Shown here: positions 39,301 through 53,700 of the stretch, piece after piece
How the letters are laid out: every line of letters begins with the position of its first letter
Numbering within the stretch: the first letter of the stretch is position 1
Notes under the pieces: model-generated
What the model was told of the DNA's origin: nothing
Database searches by the model: none
Seen by the model: only the letters and a program-made list of their open reading frames with translations
Made by a program: the position numbers and the translations under genes
DNA from: Anisus vortex
Lineage: Eukaryota; Mollusca; Gastropoda; Planorbidae
DNA length: 64,000 nt
Direction of reading: 5' to 3'
Assembly: GCA_949126835.1 (NCBI GenBank)
Contig: OX421494.1
Span: 18,089,538-18,153,537, forward strand

Positions 39301-40259
39301 TTCTTCTAATTTGACTTTTTTTTTTTTTTGGTGGCATGTTGTTTTTTTTTCGGTTGCACTCTGTGAACCTGAGCTTACATGATATTCTTACATTAAACCT
39401 CTTTCCCCCTTTTCCCCATCACCTTTATCAATATATTCCATCCACACTAACCATATCACACACACCTTAACGTACATATGACATACATAGTCATAATAAA
39501 CATTGGCCTATATACACATATGCCTACAAATTGCACACTATAAAACACACGTAGACGCGTACTTCGACACACACATAATACGCACTGAGACACACACACA
39601 CACACACACAAAGACAGAGGCAGATACTTTTACACATGCATAGACGGATAGACAAACACATAGACAGTTTCATAGACCAAAATAGACATACTCATACAGA
39701 CACATACGTACATACTATAAGTCTAACTGAAATAAGTTATAGACTCTAACGTTTGTCTTTTATTCTTTCTAGCTCTTGAGTCATTCTTTCCTTCTATTTT
39801 TTCCCTCTCTCTCTCACAATGCCGAAGGGGGTAAAGTAAATATTTGAGTAACAACCAGATCTAAATACACTGTAAACAATAGTTTTCTTTTTGTGACGGG
39901 CTCGTGTGCAACTCTCACAAAGTCAGATGGTACGTATGAGTGAACAATAATTGAGGTAGAAGTGGAGGTATATTATTGATATACATCTGTTTATTAGTGA
40001 CAAAGACAAAAATAGAAGCAAATAAATACACTACATTCTATCAATATATCAATCTATCAGCAATCTATCTATCTTTCTATCATTCTATCTATCTATCGAT
40101 CTATATATCGATCTATCTATCTGTATATCTGCCTGTCTGTTTAACTAATCAAATTCAGTCACATATACACAAATATATAACCTACGCAATAATTCATGCA
40201 CACACATAATAATACAAGCACACTACTAACTTACACACGTCATACATCCATGTAATATA

Positions 40260-40344
<85 letters not shown>

Positions 40345-41672
40345 CATAAAAGCCCCAGCCTATTTTTTTTCAACTTCTCCATTTCTTTCCAAAACCGAAG
40401 ATGATAAATAAAATGTAGATATTTTAGTGTAAAAATCAGCACTAGTAAACTAAGAGATTTTAAATCTTGGTAATATTGTTACTTTTAGATCTAGAAAGGC
40501 CCTATATACCTTTAAAATATATGTTTAATTGTGCACTATTCCCTCCACACATTTTCTTCTCCACCCCGTTATCACAACATTTATCCCCCCCCCCCTCAAA
40601 CTCGTGTCGCCCCCACACCCCTGACCAACTTGCACCTTTTATATATTCTAAAACATAACACACATATGCACAAGAACTTGACAAGAACATATTATTATAA
40701 TATGCACACTTATGCACACTTCAATTACACTTAAACAAAAGATGCGCAGTAAGACATAACACACAGGTACACACGCACTTACGACACGGGCATTTCTAGA
40801 CGCGCTCACACCCCAGACATGATATAGTCTAGTTAACAAACAAACAAACACCTGGATCAAGTCTAACGCGTCATACCATTCATCACGTGACAACACATGG
40901 ATGTCATGCTGACCGAAATTGACCGACATAAATAAACTTATTTAAAAAAATGAAAAAGCCCTACAGAAACGTGAGAGCAAGAGGTCAATGAGTTCTTGTA
41001 TGAACACAATTTCTCAACACTGGCTCTACTGTTTGATGGCATTTCTGTAATAGAGAAGAAGAAGAAAAAAAACAAGAAATAGAAAAGCCATCCACTACGG
41101 TATAAGACACGCATGTCTGGCAAACACATGAAAGTATTATTCAGCCCAATACAATTAACACCTGGCCCACACCTGTGTTTTGGCGAGGTGAACGTGTTCC
41201 CAGGCTGGTTCTACAATGACAGTAGTGCCAGACATTTTGGGGTAAACAGCAGGCGGGTAACAGGAGATTTGCACAGGGGTGGAGGCCGGGTACCTGGTGG
41301 TGGTGGTGGTGGAGCTACTAACCAGCTAATGTCACATAAACAGGGGCAGAGCAACGGATGGGCGCAACTTATGGGCAACGTGTTTGAAGAAAAAAAAAAA
41401 AGAAGAAATAGATTTTAACACCTCCCACTTAATTCCATAAATTGGAAATAAAATTATAAGAAACTAAAAAGGTCAGGTGGCTTACAACGCGTACAGCATT
41501 CCCGTCTCTGGACCCCAGAACCGTAATTATGCCGCTGCGCAGGTATGCCCTGAGCATATTTTCACAACTACCTACCATCACGTATATACCTAGCACCTGG
41601 GGGATATTTCTTTACTTCGGACAGGTGTATGACATTGCATAGAATTGAGCTGTTTGTCTGGGTGTGTGTGTG

Positions 41673-41713
<41 letters not shown>

Positions 41714-44700
41714 CAGTGGAGTTTTCAAGCAGGAGGAGGGGGCAGGGAGGTGTGTCGGATCTCACGAGAGAGGGGGAAGCTAAAGGCGTTTCGTTAGGAT
41801 AGTTTAATGGGGCACGATGACTTAATGGAGCGTTTTGAAATGTTAAGTGAATGAAACGAGTTTGAATCCTGGTTAACATGACCCACTGATATGTAGGTCA
41901 ACCCCTGTTTCACCTGTCATCACCCACACTTGGGTGTAAACGAAATTTTAAGTTTTTACCTCTTGATCTAAGTAGAACTATTGAAAATACTTGATCATAC
42001 AGAATACAGCATGAGTAATATATATTTCTGGGTTCTCAGAAGCCAACTTAAAAGTCACACAGATGGGGACGCGGTCACCTTCAACTTTGAAGAACAAACA
42101 ACATATATTATAATAACAACAAACACAAAACAACAACAACAACAACTGCACAACGACAAACAAACAGAAGGATATTAAAAGGGGTTTAAAATTTAATTTA
42201 CAAAAATGTCTCTAGTGTTGATGTCTTTTTTTGTCTTGAAAGATAATGGCATTGAAAAGTCTATTATTTCACTTTGTTTCATCGCATGCTGTGGCTGAGT
42301 GACAGTTCTTTGTTAAGCCAACGCATTAAAGACTGTTGTATCAAAGTTTCAGCTATATTTTTACTCCCTTTCTATTAACTTGTACTGTCTGTTTGGTTGT
42401 TTGCTTGTAAAACTTTGCATCGATTTTTGGCCATTTCCCGTCGTCCAACCGAGCTGAAACTTGGGCAGCAGACTAGTGGCGACTAATAATACATTCTATC
42501 AAATTTTCTTTAAAAAAAGTAATTAGACTATAACTATGATTTTTTAAAATAAATTAAACAAACACTTCATAGATAAATGGTCTATGTATTCACGTTGAAA
42601 ATGCCGGTCCAACTTTTTATGGTTACGGGCCAAAGTTAGAAAACAAAAGGATGCACGAAGTGTGGAAATTCATAAGGTTTGATATCACTTATATTTATTT
42701 TAATCTATCAAAATATAAACTTAGTTTACAAGGAAAGGAAGTATAATAAAAACTTTGTTTTTATGGGTTAGTTTATTTTGGGTAACTTCATGATTGCCAC
42801 CCCCACCCGCCCTTTGCAACAAAACCATCGTCCCATTGTATTCGATGGTACCAATGCCCATTACGTTTTGATTTGAAAATAATAATTCATAGTTTTACAT
42901 GTAACTTCCATAATAACTTTCAAATTTTTAAAAATAAAAGGAATTAATTAAATTAATTTTTTTTATGCACGTTAATCATTGAGTATGGACCAGAAGTCTC
43001 TAGGCATTACTCTCATACTAACTAAAAAAATTTTTTAAAAGTCATTCGTTAAAGTTTAATTTTGTTTAAATTTTTTCAATTTACAAAAGACACATAATAA
43101 TTAGTTAGTAAATTAAAAAAGACAGTGAACAGTTTTAATTTTAGCACTGTTTAAACCTTCAAATTATAGTTTAGCACAGACAAATATATATATTTTTTGT
43201 TTATCTTAAAACCTTCAAATTAAAGTTTAGCACAGACACCATAGACTATAATATACATGGACCGCTTGCTTTGTTTTTTTATGCTATTAGCCTATCTTCT
43301 TTTTTTTTGCAATTCCCGATTCTAAATAAAGTAATTGTCATACAAGTTCCGTTTTATTAAATCGCATTTTTTTCGACTTTAAATGAATACTTGTAGGCCT
43401 ATAAATCCTATTATCATTGACTATAATTAGTATAATAAGATGGACCGCCTGCTCTATTTTTAGAGCTTATGATCTTTTTCCGTGCTAACACAACACTGAT
43501 CTTTAAATGTTTCCGCTCTGCACAACTTTCGATTTTAATTTTTCATTGAGAAAATCATACCGATTTAATAAAACGGAACTAGTATATCAATAACTTTATT
43601 TCCTGTATAGCAATTACTTTATTTAAAATAGGGAATTCCGAAAATCAGTGTTTCAAGTCATCATATAGCAGAAATACTAAAGCAAGCGGTCCATGTATAT
43701 TATAGTCTATGTTGTATATCAATAACTTTATTTCCTGTATAGCAATTACTTTATTTAGAATCGGGAATTCCGAAAATCAGTGTTTCAAGTTATCATATAG
43801 CAGAAATACTAAAGCAAGCGGTCCATGTATATTATAGTCTATGTTGTATATCAATAACTTTATTTCCTGTATAGCAATTACTTTATTTAGAATCGGGAAT
43901 TCCGAAAATCAGTGTTTCAAGTCATCATATAGCAGAAATACTAAAGCAAGCGGTCCATGTATATTATAGTCTATGTTGTATATCAATAACTTTATTTCCT
44001 GTATAGCAATTACTTTATTTAGAATCGGGAATTCCGAAAATCAGTGTTTCAAGTCATCATATAGCAGAAATACTAAAGCAAGCGGTCCATGTATATTATA
44101 GTCTATGTTGTATATCAATAACTTTATTTCCTGTATAGCAATTACTTTATTTAGAATCGGGAATTCCGAAAATCAGTGTTTCAAGTCATCATATAGCAGA
44201 AATACTAAAGCAAGCGGTCCATGTATATTATAGTCTATGTTGTATATCAATAACTTTATTTCCTGTATAGCAATTACTTTATTTAGAATCGGGAATTCCG
44301 AAAATCAGTGTTTCAAGTCATCATATAGCAGAAATACTAAAGCAAGCTGTCCATGTATATTATAGTCTATGCAGACACATATGCTTGTATGTTCCATTAA
44401 ACCCTTCAGTCTTCAAGTTTCTCTTCTTTTCACTTCGGTTCAACTTAACTATAATAAATACCATTAAGAATCACACATTTTTTAAATATTATTAAATATA
44501 AACTATGATTAAAAAAATAATAACATAGTCATGCCGTGTACCGTCTGCATAAAATATGCAGAATTAGCGTATTATTACATATTTCGTTGTCTGTCTGTAT
44601 TCTGTAACTGTCATCAGCGCATAGAACTGTCACCAACGGGATATTCGCTATATAAGCAAAGTTATTTTTTTTAGTATTATTATTATTATTAATTTTTCTT

Positions 44701-47700
44701 TTCTTTTATAATCTTATTTTATACCAAGCCAAGATGGACGTTAGGGGCACGGTGGTCGCGCGTTCGACTGGCGTTCCGAAATTTCTGGGTTCGAATCCTG
44801 GTGAAGGCCAGGATTTGTTCCCGGGTCTGGATGGTGTCCCTGAGTCTACCCAGGTCTGATGGGTACCTGACTTTAGTTGGGGTAAAGTAAAGGCGCCTAG
44901 TGTGTCGTAGCCAGAGAAACTGGTGAAACTCTAGCCTTTATGTTGTTTTTGCCATGCCATACCATTCCGTTATATCTTCTAATATCTTCCTTCTCTGTCT
45001 TGCTCTGCATCTCTTTCCCTCCAGCTTTCCAGTTAATATGATGTTTTCGATTCGATATTTTCTTTTCTCAATATGTGTCATACTAACGTTGATTTCCTCT
45101 TCATGGAAATTTATTCTTTCAATTAATTCCAGCAAGTTTACTGTCCGAAATTAATTAGTTAAGACGTTCATTATTCTCTAAAAGAAATAGTCAATACATA
45201 GTAGGTTATATAGATTCAACAAGTATAAATCAATATAAACATTGTATTTTCTTAAAATTACACACCGTTTAATGTTGTAAATCTTTTTTTCTGGCTCGTA
45301 TTTGAATTAATTCTGTTTTGACCATTATCAACAAAAATATTAATGAAAGTTTGATTGTTTTAGGTTTTAGATATAGTTTCGCGTTTTCACGTTTCAGCTG
45401 GCGTACCGAAGGTTATGGGTTCGAATCCTAGTGAGGGGGCTAGGATTTGTTCCCGGGACTGCAGGGTATCCCTAAGACCATCCAGCTCTGATGGACATTC
45501 GATGGGGAAAATTAAAGGTGGATGGGCATTGTGCTGGCCACACAATCCTCTAGTATGCCGTGGCCACAGAAACTGGTGAACGCTGCCGGCTCCGGCCCTA
45601 TGTTCAATTTGGTCCGAAGGGTTATTTAAACGGTGGTAGGCCTAATTATCTCAGTCAATCAAACACTTGAATACTATCGTTCTGATGATCTGTTAACGTT
45701 TTGGTGTGTAAGTTCATTGATGCTTTCGCTGGTAGCCACCAAACACTTCAATGATAAGTCACATGTTTGTTCGTGTTGTGACATCTAGCCGCAAGCTAAA
45801 AGAAACGACGAACAAACATATTAAAAAGGGATATACTTTTTTATCTTATCTTAAATACTACCGACGCTCCTTCTATAAAGAAGAGTATTTCGTCCTACGC
45901 TTATCCGTGGTCTGAGTCTAGTCTTGCATTTTTTTTATTAGTGTTTTAAATGATGTTAAGTTACTGGTTTTCCAGGCAACCCATTTCATGCCCATATGCC
46001 ACTTGGGAAGAAGGAGTACTTATATGCATTTGTTTTCGCATAAGGGATTAGGAAAGAGTTTTTGTCCTTATGTTTATCTGAGCGTTGCAACATATTGTTA
46101 TTGTGTTGTATTTGAGGGTTTGTGATTACGTAACTGCTAATACGGGAAATTGTTGTCAAAGTTCTAAATAAAACAGTTGTATAAAACACCATAACGCATG
46201 CTGAAAAGTAATGTGTGGTTAATTCCAAATATAAGAAACACTATAGTGTAATGAAATACGCAAAAAGAATTAAATATCTAAGCACTTTCTTAGTCCATAG
46301 ACAAAGATACAAAGCTTCATTTATTTCTCAGTTTGGGCATGGAATGGGTTGCCTGAACTAGTAACGCAGTTTAAAACGTTTAAACATAAGTCTGTTAAAG
46401 ACATTATTAAAATGCAAGACTAAAACTCAAACCGCGGCTGTGCAAGATACAATACTGTTCTGTTTAGAACATAAGATAACACTCATTAACATGAACACGC
46501 GTAGAAAGCAAACACCTCCACTTCAGAAGAACTTCTGTAAATTAGATAATAATAATAATTTACATTTGTTACAAAGCATCCTCTTTCACAAGTAAATGAA
46601 TAAATGCTTTGTGTTTCTACGGATAAGTTTCATAATAGCTACTTGAACGTCTATAATTTGAAAAGTTTTCATCAAAAGTTTCATAATAGAATGATCGTAA
46701 AGTTAATTTCCCTACGTTCCTGTCTATTATAGCCTTAGCATTAATCTAATTCTAAACAGTCACATATTCATACAGTTCAGTTCTACGTACAACTTTGACT
46801 ACATCCAAACCAGTACACCAAGCGTGCAAAGGGCTCAACATTTTTCAGAAAAATGGAAAATGCATTTCAAAGTTGTCAAAAGAATCCAAACAAGTCTTCA
46901 CCCTCTTATTATTTGTATTTATTTTTTAAATTCGACAAAAAATGTCAAATATATTTCAAAAAATTGTTCCGTTGATTGTTTTATTTTATTTCTTCTCTTT
47001 TTATTTTATATTTTACAGACGGTAGATTATTATTGTGTCCATTACGTTTCCCTGGTTTGAGTGTGTTGATAAAATATTTGAATGATGTTACGTGGATTGG
47101 TTTACTGATCTCGTTCAAGGAACCCATTCCGTATTCGAATGCCACTTAAGATGGGAAGAATTATAATTTATATGACTTTTTCATTGCACAATGAACAAGA
47201 AAAAAAAAGCGTTTTTATTTCTCTATGTAAACTCTGCTAATAATATCATTTCTTCCTATAAGTTGTATGAATTTGATCTATTCCCAGATTCAATTCACAG
47301 AATGCACTTCATGTACAATATTTCTTATCTCGAGGAAGGGGAGACCATTCTACACTCAGAGTTCCGTATATTTAAAATGAGGCCAGGCCCATCACCAACG
47401 TCATTCCATGAACAAAGGATATCACATCATATTCTAGTAAGTAATTTAGACATAATACTGCCCACATATTCTAAATACAATTTCAGAAATGTAAAATTAA
47501 TGCTATTGATGAAATTGATTTAGTAAATTTGAGTAAAGATGATCTAGTTAGCATTAACAGTAAGCTAAAAATATCAGCTTACTATTTAGAAGCTTGAGTA
47601 ATTTGTTTATGTAGGTTTATAATTTAGCAAAAAGAAACAACAAAAAAATATTTTTTTATGCAATATTTAAAAAAAAGGACATTTTTTTAAAATGTAGACT

Positions 47701-50700
47701 CTAATACATTATCAAAGGTACAATTTAAATATTTTAATATAATATTTTAACAAAGGACATTTTTTATTGTAATATTTCTGCAAAAGAATAGATTATATTT
47801 TTTATGACACAATAGTTACTGGACAGTAGTTATTTATATTTTAGTTTGTGTACTATTTCACCATATCTACTTTTAGCAAGCTAAATATCATTCTTACTGA
47901 CAATTTAGTAAATGGAAAATTTTAACAGTATTAGTATATTAAATTTTTTTTTTCAAAATTATACATTGACAATTTTTTTTACTGGCATATCGAAGGTCCT
48001 GGGTTCAAATCCTGGTGATTTGTTTCCGGGTCTGAAGGGTGTCCCTGAGTCTACCCAGCTCTAGTGGTTAACTGACATTAGTTGTAATAAAGTAAAGGCG
48101 GCTGTGCATTATGCTGGCCACACAATCACCCAGTATGTGGTGGCCATAGAAACTGGTAAACGCTGCTTCACCGGCCAAATAGATCAATCTGGTCCGACGG
48201 GCTACTAAAAAAAATAATTAAATAGTACTTTTATATCCTTAACACAATCTTCATTTTATTAGCTTCGCTTTTGTTTCTTTTTTTGTGGGTGTCCAAGGGC
48301 AAAAGGAAAAGTTAATCGCATCACAACGACTGTATAATACATATTTTTAAGTGTGTCAAGGTTCAATAACATAATTTTAGTACTAGATATGGCCTTTTAC
48401 TACTTACTAGGTTTACTACTAATGACTCCACCGACTTAGATAAATAGACTAGACAAAACACTTGTACTAATAATGACGTTAATCTGCCGTAATTTATTGT
48501 TTTAAAATTTAAAATATTTTATTAGCTAAAAGAATTATTGAGTTTATGACACAATATTACATTTTACACTGCATTCACTGGACTGATATTTAAACTATCT
48601 TGAGCATAGCATCGTACAAAACAAGATGCCGTGTTAGACATTGTCAGATACTTATTACATAGTCATATGGTTATTTTATATTTTACGTTCTCCACTATTG
48701 AGGATGTAAATTAATCCCGTCGGACCAAATAGATCCATAGGGCCAGTGAAGCAGCGTTCACCAGTTTCTGTGTCCACGGCACACTGGGTGATAGTGTGGC
48801 CAGCACAATGCACAACCGCCTTTTCTTTACCCCAACTAATATCAGGTACCCATCATATCTGGTTAGACTCAGGGACACCATCCAGACCCGGGAGCAAATC
48901 CTAGCTTTCACCAGGATTCGAACCCAGGACGTTCAGTAAACCAGCCGAAGGCGCCATCGTGTAACCAGGATGTTTACATAAGTCATTATAGGTCACGTGA
49001 TATAGAGAGCTTGTGAAGTCTATTTCTTTCGCTAATTCCCCACTATAGACCTAAGTTATATAATCATAATAAATATGTCACTTCCAGTTAAAAGAATAGG
49101 AACCATACGTAATACAAAAATATAATAAATCATAAATTGTATTATTTTCATTATTTTATTTTTAAAGAGCTTTCAAAAGTTAAAAATTATTTTTTTTAAT
49201 GACCGAAATCGGAACATTTTCAAATTCGGTGAGCGCAAAGTAGGCTAAAGATATTTTAATTACTTCTATTGGTGATAACAAAACTGTTCCAATTGTTTTA
49301 AAATAATATTGTTTGGTTGCAATTTGTATAATACGACAAATAATGCAAGATTCGATTTTGGTGGATTCTGATGTAAATGCAAGTGGAATCTGGCAATTAG
49401 AAGTCCATTATAACAAATTATTTTAATTTAGTATTCCCTGCACTAGCTTTTTTGTAACATATGCACCCATGATTCTTTTAATTGTCACCAAATATGAAAA
49501 TGTTCAAATATTTGTTTAAAATATTTTATGTCTGATTTTGTTTTTAGACATGTAAAAAGTGTAAAAAATATTGAAATTGTTACACTCTTCTTGCAAATTT
49601 TTTTTTCTTATGACTAACAATTCCCTTAATGGAATGAGCATAGGAAAACAGTAAGTAAAATAACTTCAAAATGACAGAAAAGGGGGGAAAACAATTCTAA
49701 TATTATTATACATCAGTCAGCCACTATCAATAGCGATTTACCAACACGCACCATAAAAAAATAATAATTGAAAACTTATTTTGCGGGGTTCGGGGTCTAC
49801 TAATTATAAACAATATTTGGCCCAGGGCTTCATCTCTATGAGTCAAGTTTCATCTTAATGGGATAACGGGAAGTGTGTGAAAATTTGAATTCGACTCCAC
49901 CAGCGGCGGAACGGAAGAAGAGCAGAGATCATTGTCAGTAAAAAAGTCATTGTTAAAAAAAATCTCACACATTCGTTAACGTTATTCAGCGTCAGTTTTT
50001 CTACACGTATCGGCCACATATGATGGGTATCCGACATTAGTAATGGCGGCTCGGCATTGTGCTGGCCACACAATATCCCTAGTATGCCCTGGCCAAGGTA
50101 ACTGGTGAATGCCGCCTCACCGGCCCAGTGGATGCAATTTGTCCGATGGGGTTACTTTACCTTTTTACTTTACCCTCGAGAGGGTATGTGTACTAGAGGC
50201 CGATAGACATTCGGTCTTGGTTTCGTTTTCAGCACCGAAAGGTGGCAATAGGCTTCTTTCGGCGTAGTTTCGGTTTCGGCCGAAACCAAAAACTTAGCTT
50301 TCGATTTGCTTTCGTTTTTGGCCGAAACTGATATTGATTTCGGTCATCAACCGAAGATCTTATTTAACTTTCGAAATTCATACTGCAACGCTTGTGTTGC
50401 ATATATTACTCTGCTTATTAATAATTTCCTTTAGTTAAACTGCGAATTAATCTGTGTGAAGTAGAAAATCGAAATGAATAATACACGGATTATTTAATCA
50501 CACCAAGGAATGTCAAAAAATTACTGTGCAGTATTTTAAAATCTTTTGTTTTGCAAATTTGGTTTATCTTTCGGTTTCGGCAGAAGGTGTAGTTTAAAGT
50601 TCGGTTTTAGCTTCTATTTCGGCCGAAAGCCAATTTGTAACTTTCGGTATGGTTTCGTTTTCGGCCGAAACTAAACATTTGCTTTCGGTCTGCCTCTAAT

Positions 50701-53700
50701 GTGCACAGTCGTTAAGGGTAACGAAACAAATAAATAAAATTACTAATTGTATTTCTTATGCAAGGTTATTATAACAGAGTGAAGAACAATGTCTCCAGTT
50801 TAGTATATAATTTTATGAGCTTCAAAGGTTACTTTAGTGCCGAAAGGTTGGAACGTCCTAAAGCAAATTAGTTCAAAGACTAATAAAAAAAAAAAAAACA
50901 TATTCAAGATGTGCAGAGAATCTCCTCCGGAAGTTTTATTATCTTCATCGAATGTTTTATTTTAAAATAATTGCAACCGTTAAGAGTAAAGCAGTAGTCT
51001 AGATCTAATAACACATAAGGCATTAAATTATAATTTAGAAATACAACACAATAACAATCTATTACAATGCTCAGATAGACATTAGGCCAAAATAACTTTT
51101 CTAACAGTTATTAAAAAGTTATCCGCTTCCTAATTTTGTTTTCGAAAACTTAACCAAAAGTTGAATGTTCTACTTTTCTTTTTTTTTCCCCTTCTAAATT
51201 TTAAAGCAATTTGAACTTTGCATTAGTTTATTGTCATCTATTTCAAGATCTAGGTCTACTATACAGATAAAAAAAAAAGAGATAATAGCGAACTTGGCTA
51301 ATTTCATAATTAACCCTGACTACACGCTAAATAGCCTACTCGGCTATAGGAGCAAACATACCAAAGAACTTTTAGTACGCATTCAACGAATGATGGCAAC
51401 ATCAGAAAATAACTTCTACAGCAGCATTAACTCTTCAATGTCTAATGAAGACAAGTCCCACGTAACATGACCTAGCAACAATTACATACAACAGTGAAAA
51501 ATAATCTTAACTTTTGGTTCATTGTATAGCATTCATCTTTCCTTTTCATTTTCTCGCAACCCGTATTTATGTGTGTGTTGAGTTTATGTTTTCCTCAAGC
51601 CATAAATTAAACTTAAAGAACTAATATTCCCAAAATTTTTTAAATGATCATTTTGCTCGAGCTTAAATGTAAAGAAGTTATTTTGTTATAAATAGAGCGA
51701 AGGCCTTCTATTCCCTTTTTTTTAAAAAATTCTCCTGTCGCTAAAATTTGTGTTTTTTAACTTCGTCAAACTCAAAAGACTTGGTCATTTTATATGATAA
51801 CAATTTTGAACAAGGTGCTTAAAAATTTGTCTCAATGGAACGGAAGAAATTTGTTTTCAAATGCTTCGGGGGTCAAATATCTTACTGACATGTTCCTATC
51901 ATAAAGGACTTAATTGAAGATGTCAGACAGACTAGTTTTTGGAATTTGGCGGAGGAGAAGGGGGGGGGGGAGTCTTCTCTACAGAATCGCTAGCGGTGTT
52001 TATCTAAACCGCCCCAATGGAGTCATCCAACTACAAAATATAGGTCACCTTGTCTACCGGTTTCCCGGGAAATACACCCGAGGACTGTTGGCGCATCGTG
52101 TGCAGTGAGCTTTGATTCAAAGGGGAGTAACTGCAGAGGGAGATAACTGTATGCGACTCGAGTTATTTAAAGGCTTAAGTTTCACCAATAGCGCTGTCAG
52201 TTCGCATCGTGGACGACATCCTCCCACGCAGCGGTTTGGGTTAGGGAATCGGGCGGAGGGGAGGGGCGGGGATGAATGGGCGCTGTAGATTCAGGGCCGC
52301 CCTGCTCCGCCACACATACACAAATTCACGAAGGGTAGAGCCAGTGGGGTGAAGGGGCCTTTTCGGCTTTAGTCAGCATCACGCGTTAAATGAACCGTTC
52401 TGCTATTTAGCGAAGATTCGTAGGAAAACCGGCCTTCTGATAGGAACACTGTTAACTTCTTTTGTCATGTCACGTCATGTCATGTTTTATCATGTCATGT
52501 TTTTTTAAATTATTTTAAAGGTTAACTTGAATCTCTTACTACCACCCTCACACTCCCCCCCCCCCATGCCCCCCAGCCCAAAAATATTAAACCTTGTGCA
52601 TAAACATTTATGAAACAAACATTAAATACATTCTTTTATTTCTGGATTTCAATGAGCTCATTGAAAATTGTCAAAGAGCAAACCACAGATTATAGATCAT
52701 ATAGAATATAGAATGAGCAGACCTCACTTAATAATTAATTGAATCCATTAATGCATATCATATTATGTGAAGGAAAAAAATTCTGCTAAACTGTTTTAAT
52801 ACATTTAGATTTTATTATGAACTAAAAAGATTTTCTGTTAAAATGCCAAATCACACAATTTGAAACAAACTACCGTATATACTCGCGAATAAGTCGCACC
52901 GGTGTATAAGTCGCACCTCTACTTTTGATCGAAATTTTGAGTTTAAAAAGTGAGTGTATACGCTAGTATATACAGTATATGGGGAACTGAAGCAGCGTAA
53001 ATGAATGCTCCTATTAAAAAAATAAATACCGTACATAATATTGGTTTCATTCTTTTGACTCCACCAGCTGCCCCTTGAGAACGAATGAGAAGACACATTT
53101 TTAAAAGCACTTGTCTTTTATTTTATTAGAAAAATGTACAAAACTAAGACAAAATTATTCATAAAAACTGTAGAACAATAAACTATGCAGACATTTTATG
53201 TTAAGAAAAAAAAATGCAAGATTTCCGGAATAGTTTCTACATTGCGTAGATAAACTTTTACTTTGATAAAAAGTAAATAAACAATGCGATAAACAGACAC
53301 AAAACGATGAATACTATTTTATTTTACATTTACATTATAAGGAGGTCAAATACATCAAGTAAAAAATGTATCATCATCAGTTTGACCTATACAAACACAT
53401 AAACGTAGGCTAAACTCTTCAATAGTTAAAAGATACACATGTATATTGTTTCCACAATAATTTATAAATATTTCACATTTATACAAGAAAAGGGAAGAAG
53501 TGAACAGTTCTGAATGTTGATCGATTTTTTATGCGGGGCAGTTATTTTACTAGCGTTACAAGCAATAAAAATAAAAACAAACCCCCGTAGAATATCCGTT
53601 TTTTTCTGGTCTCAATTCCATGCTTTTATCTGTATAGTAGAAGGAAGAGGGAAGGGGGAGGAGAAAATGGTGCATTCAAATTTTGAAATTCGAAATAATC

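Noticed and set aside
41113..41418. 101-codon ORF with a Gly run
   Set aside because: The glycine stretch is a GGT microsatellite, and no family resemblance or exon boundary is visible.
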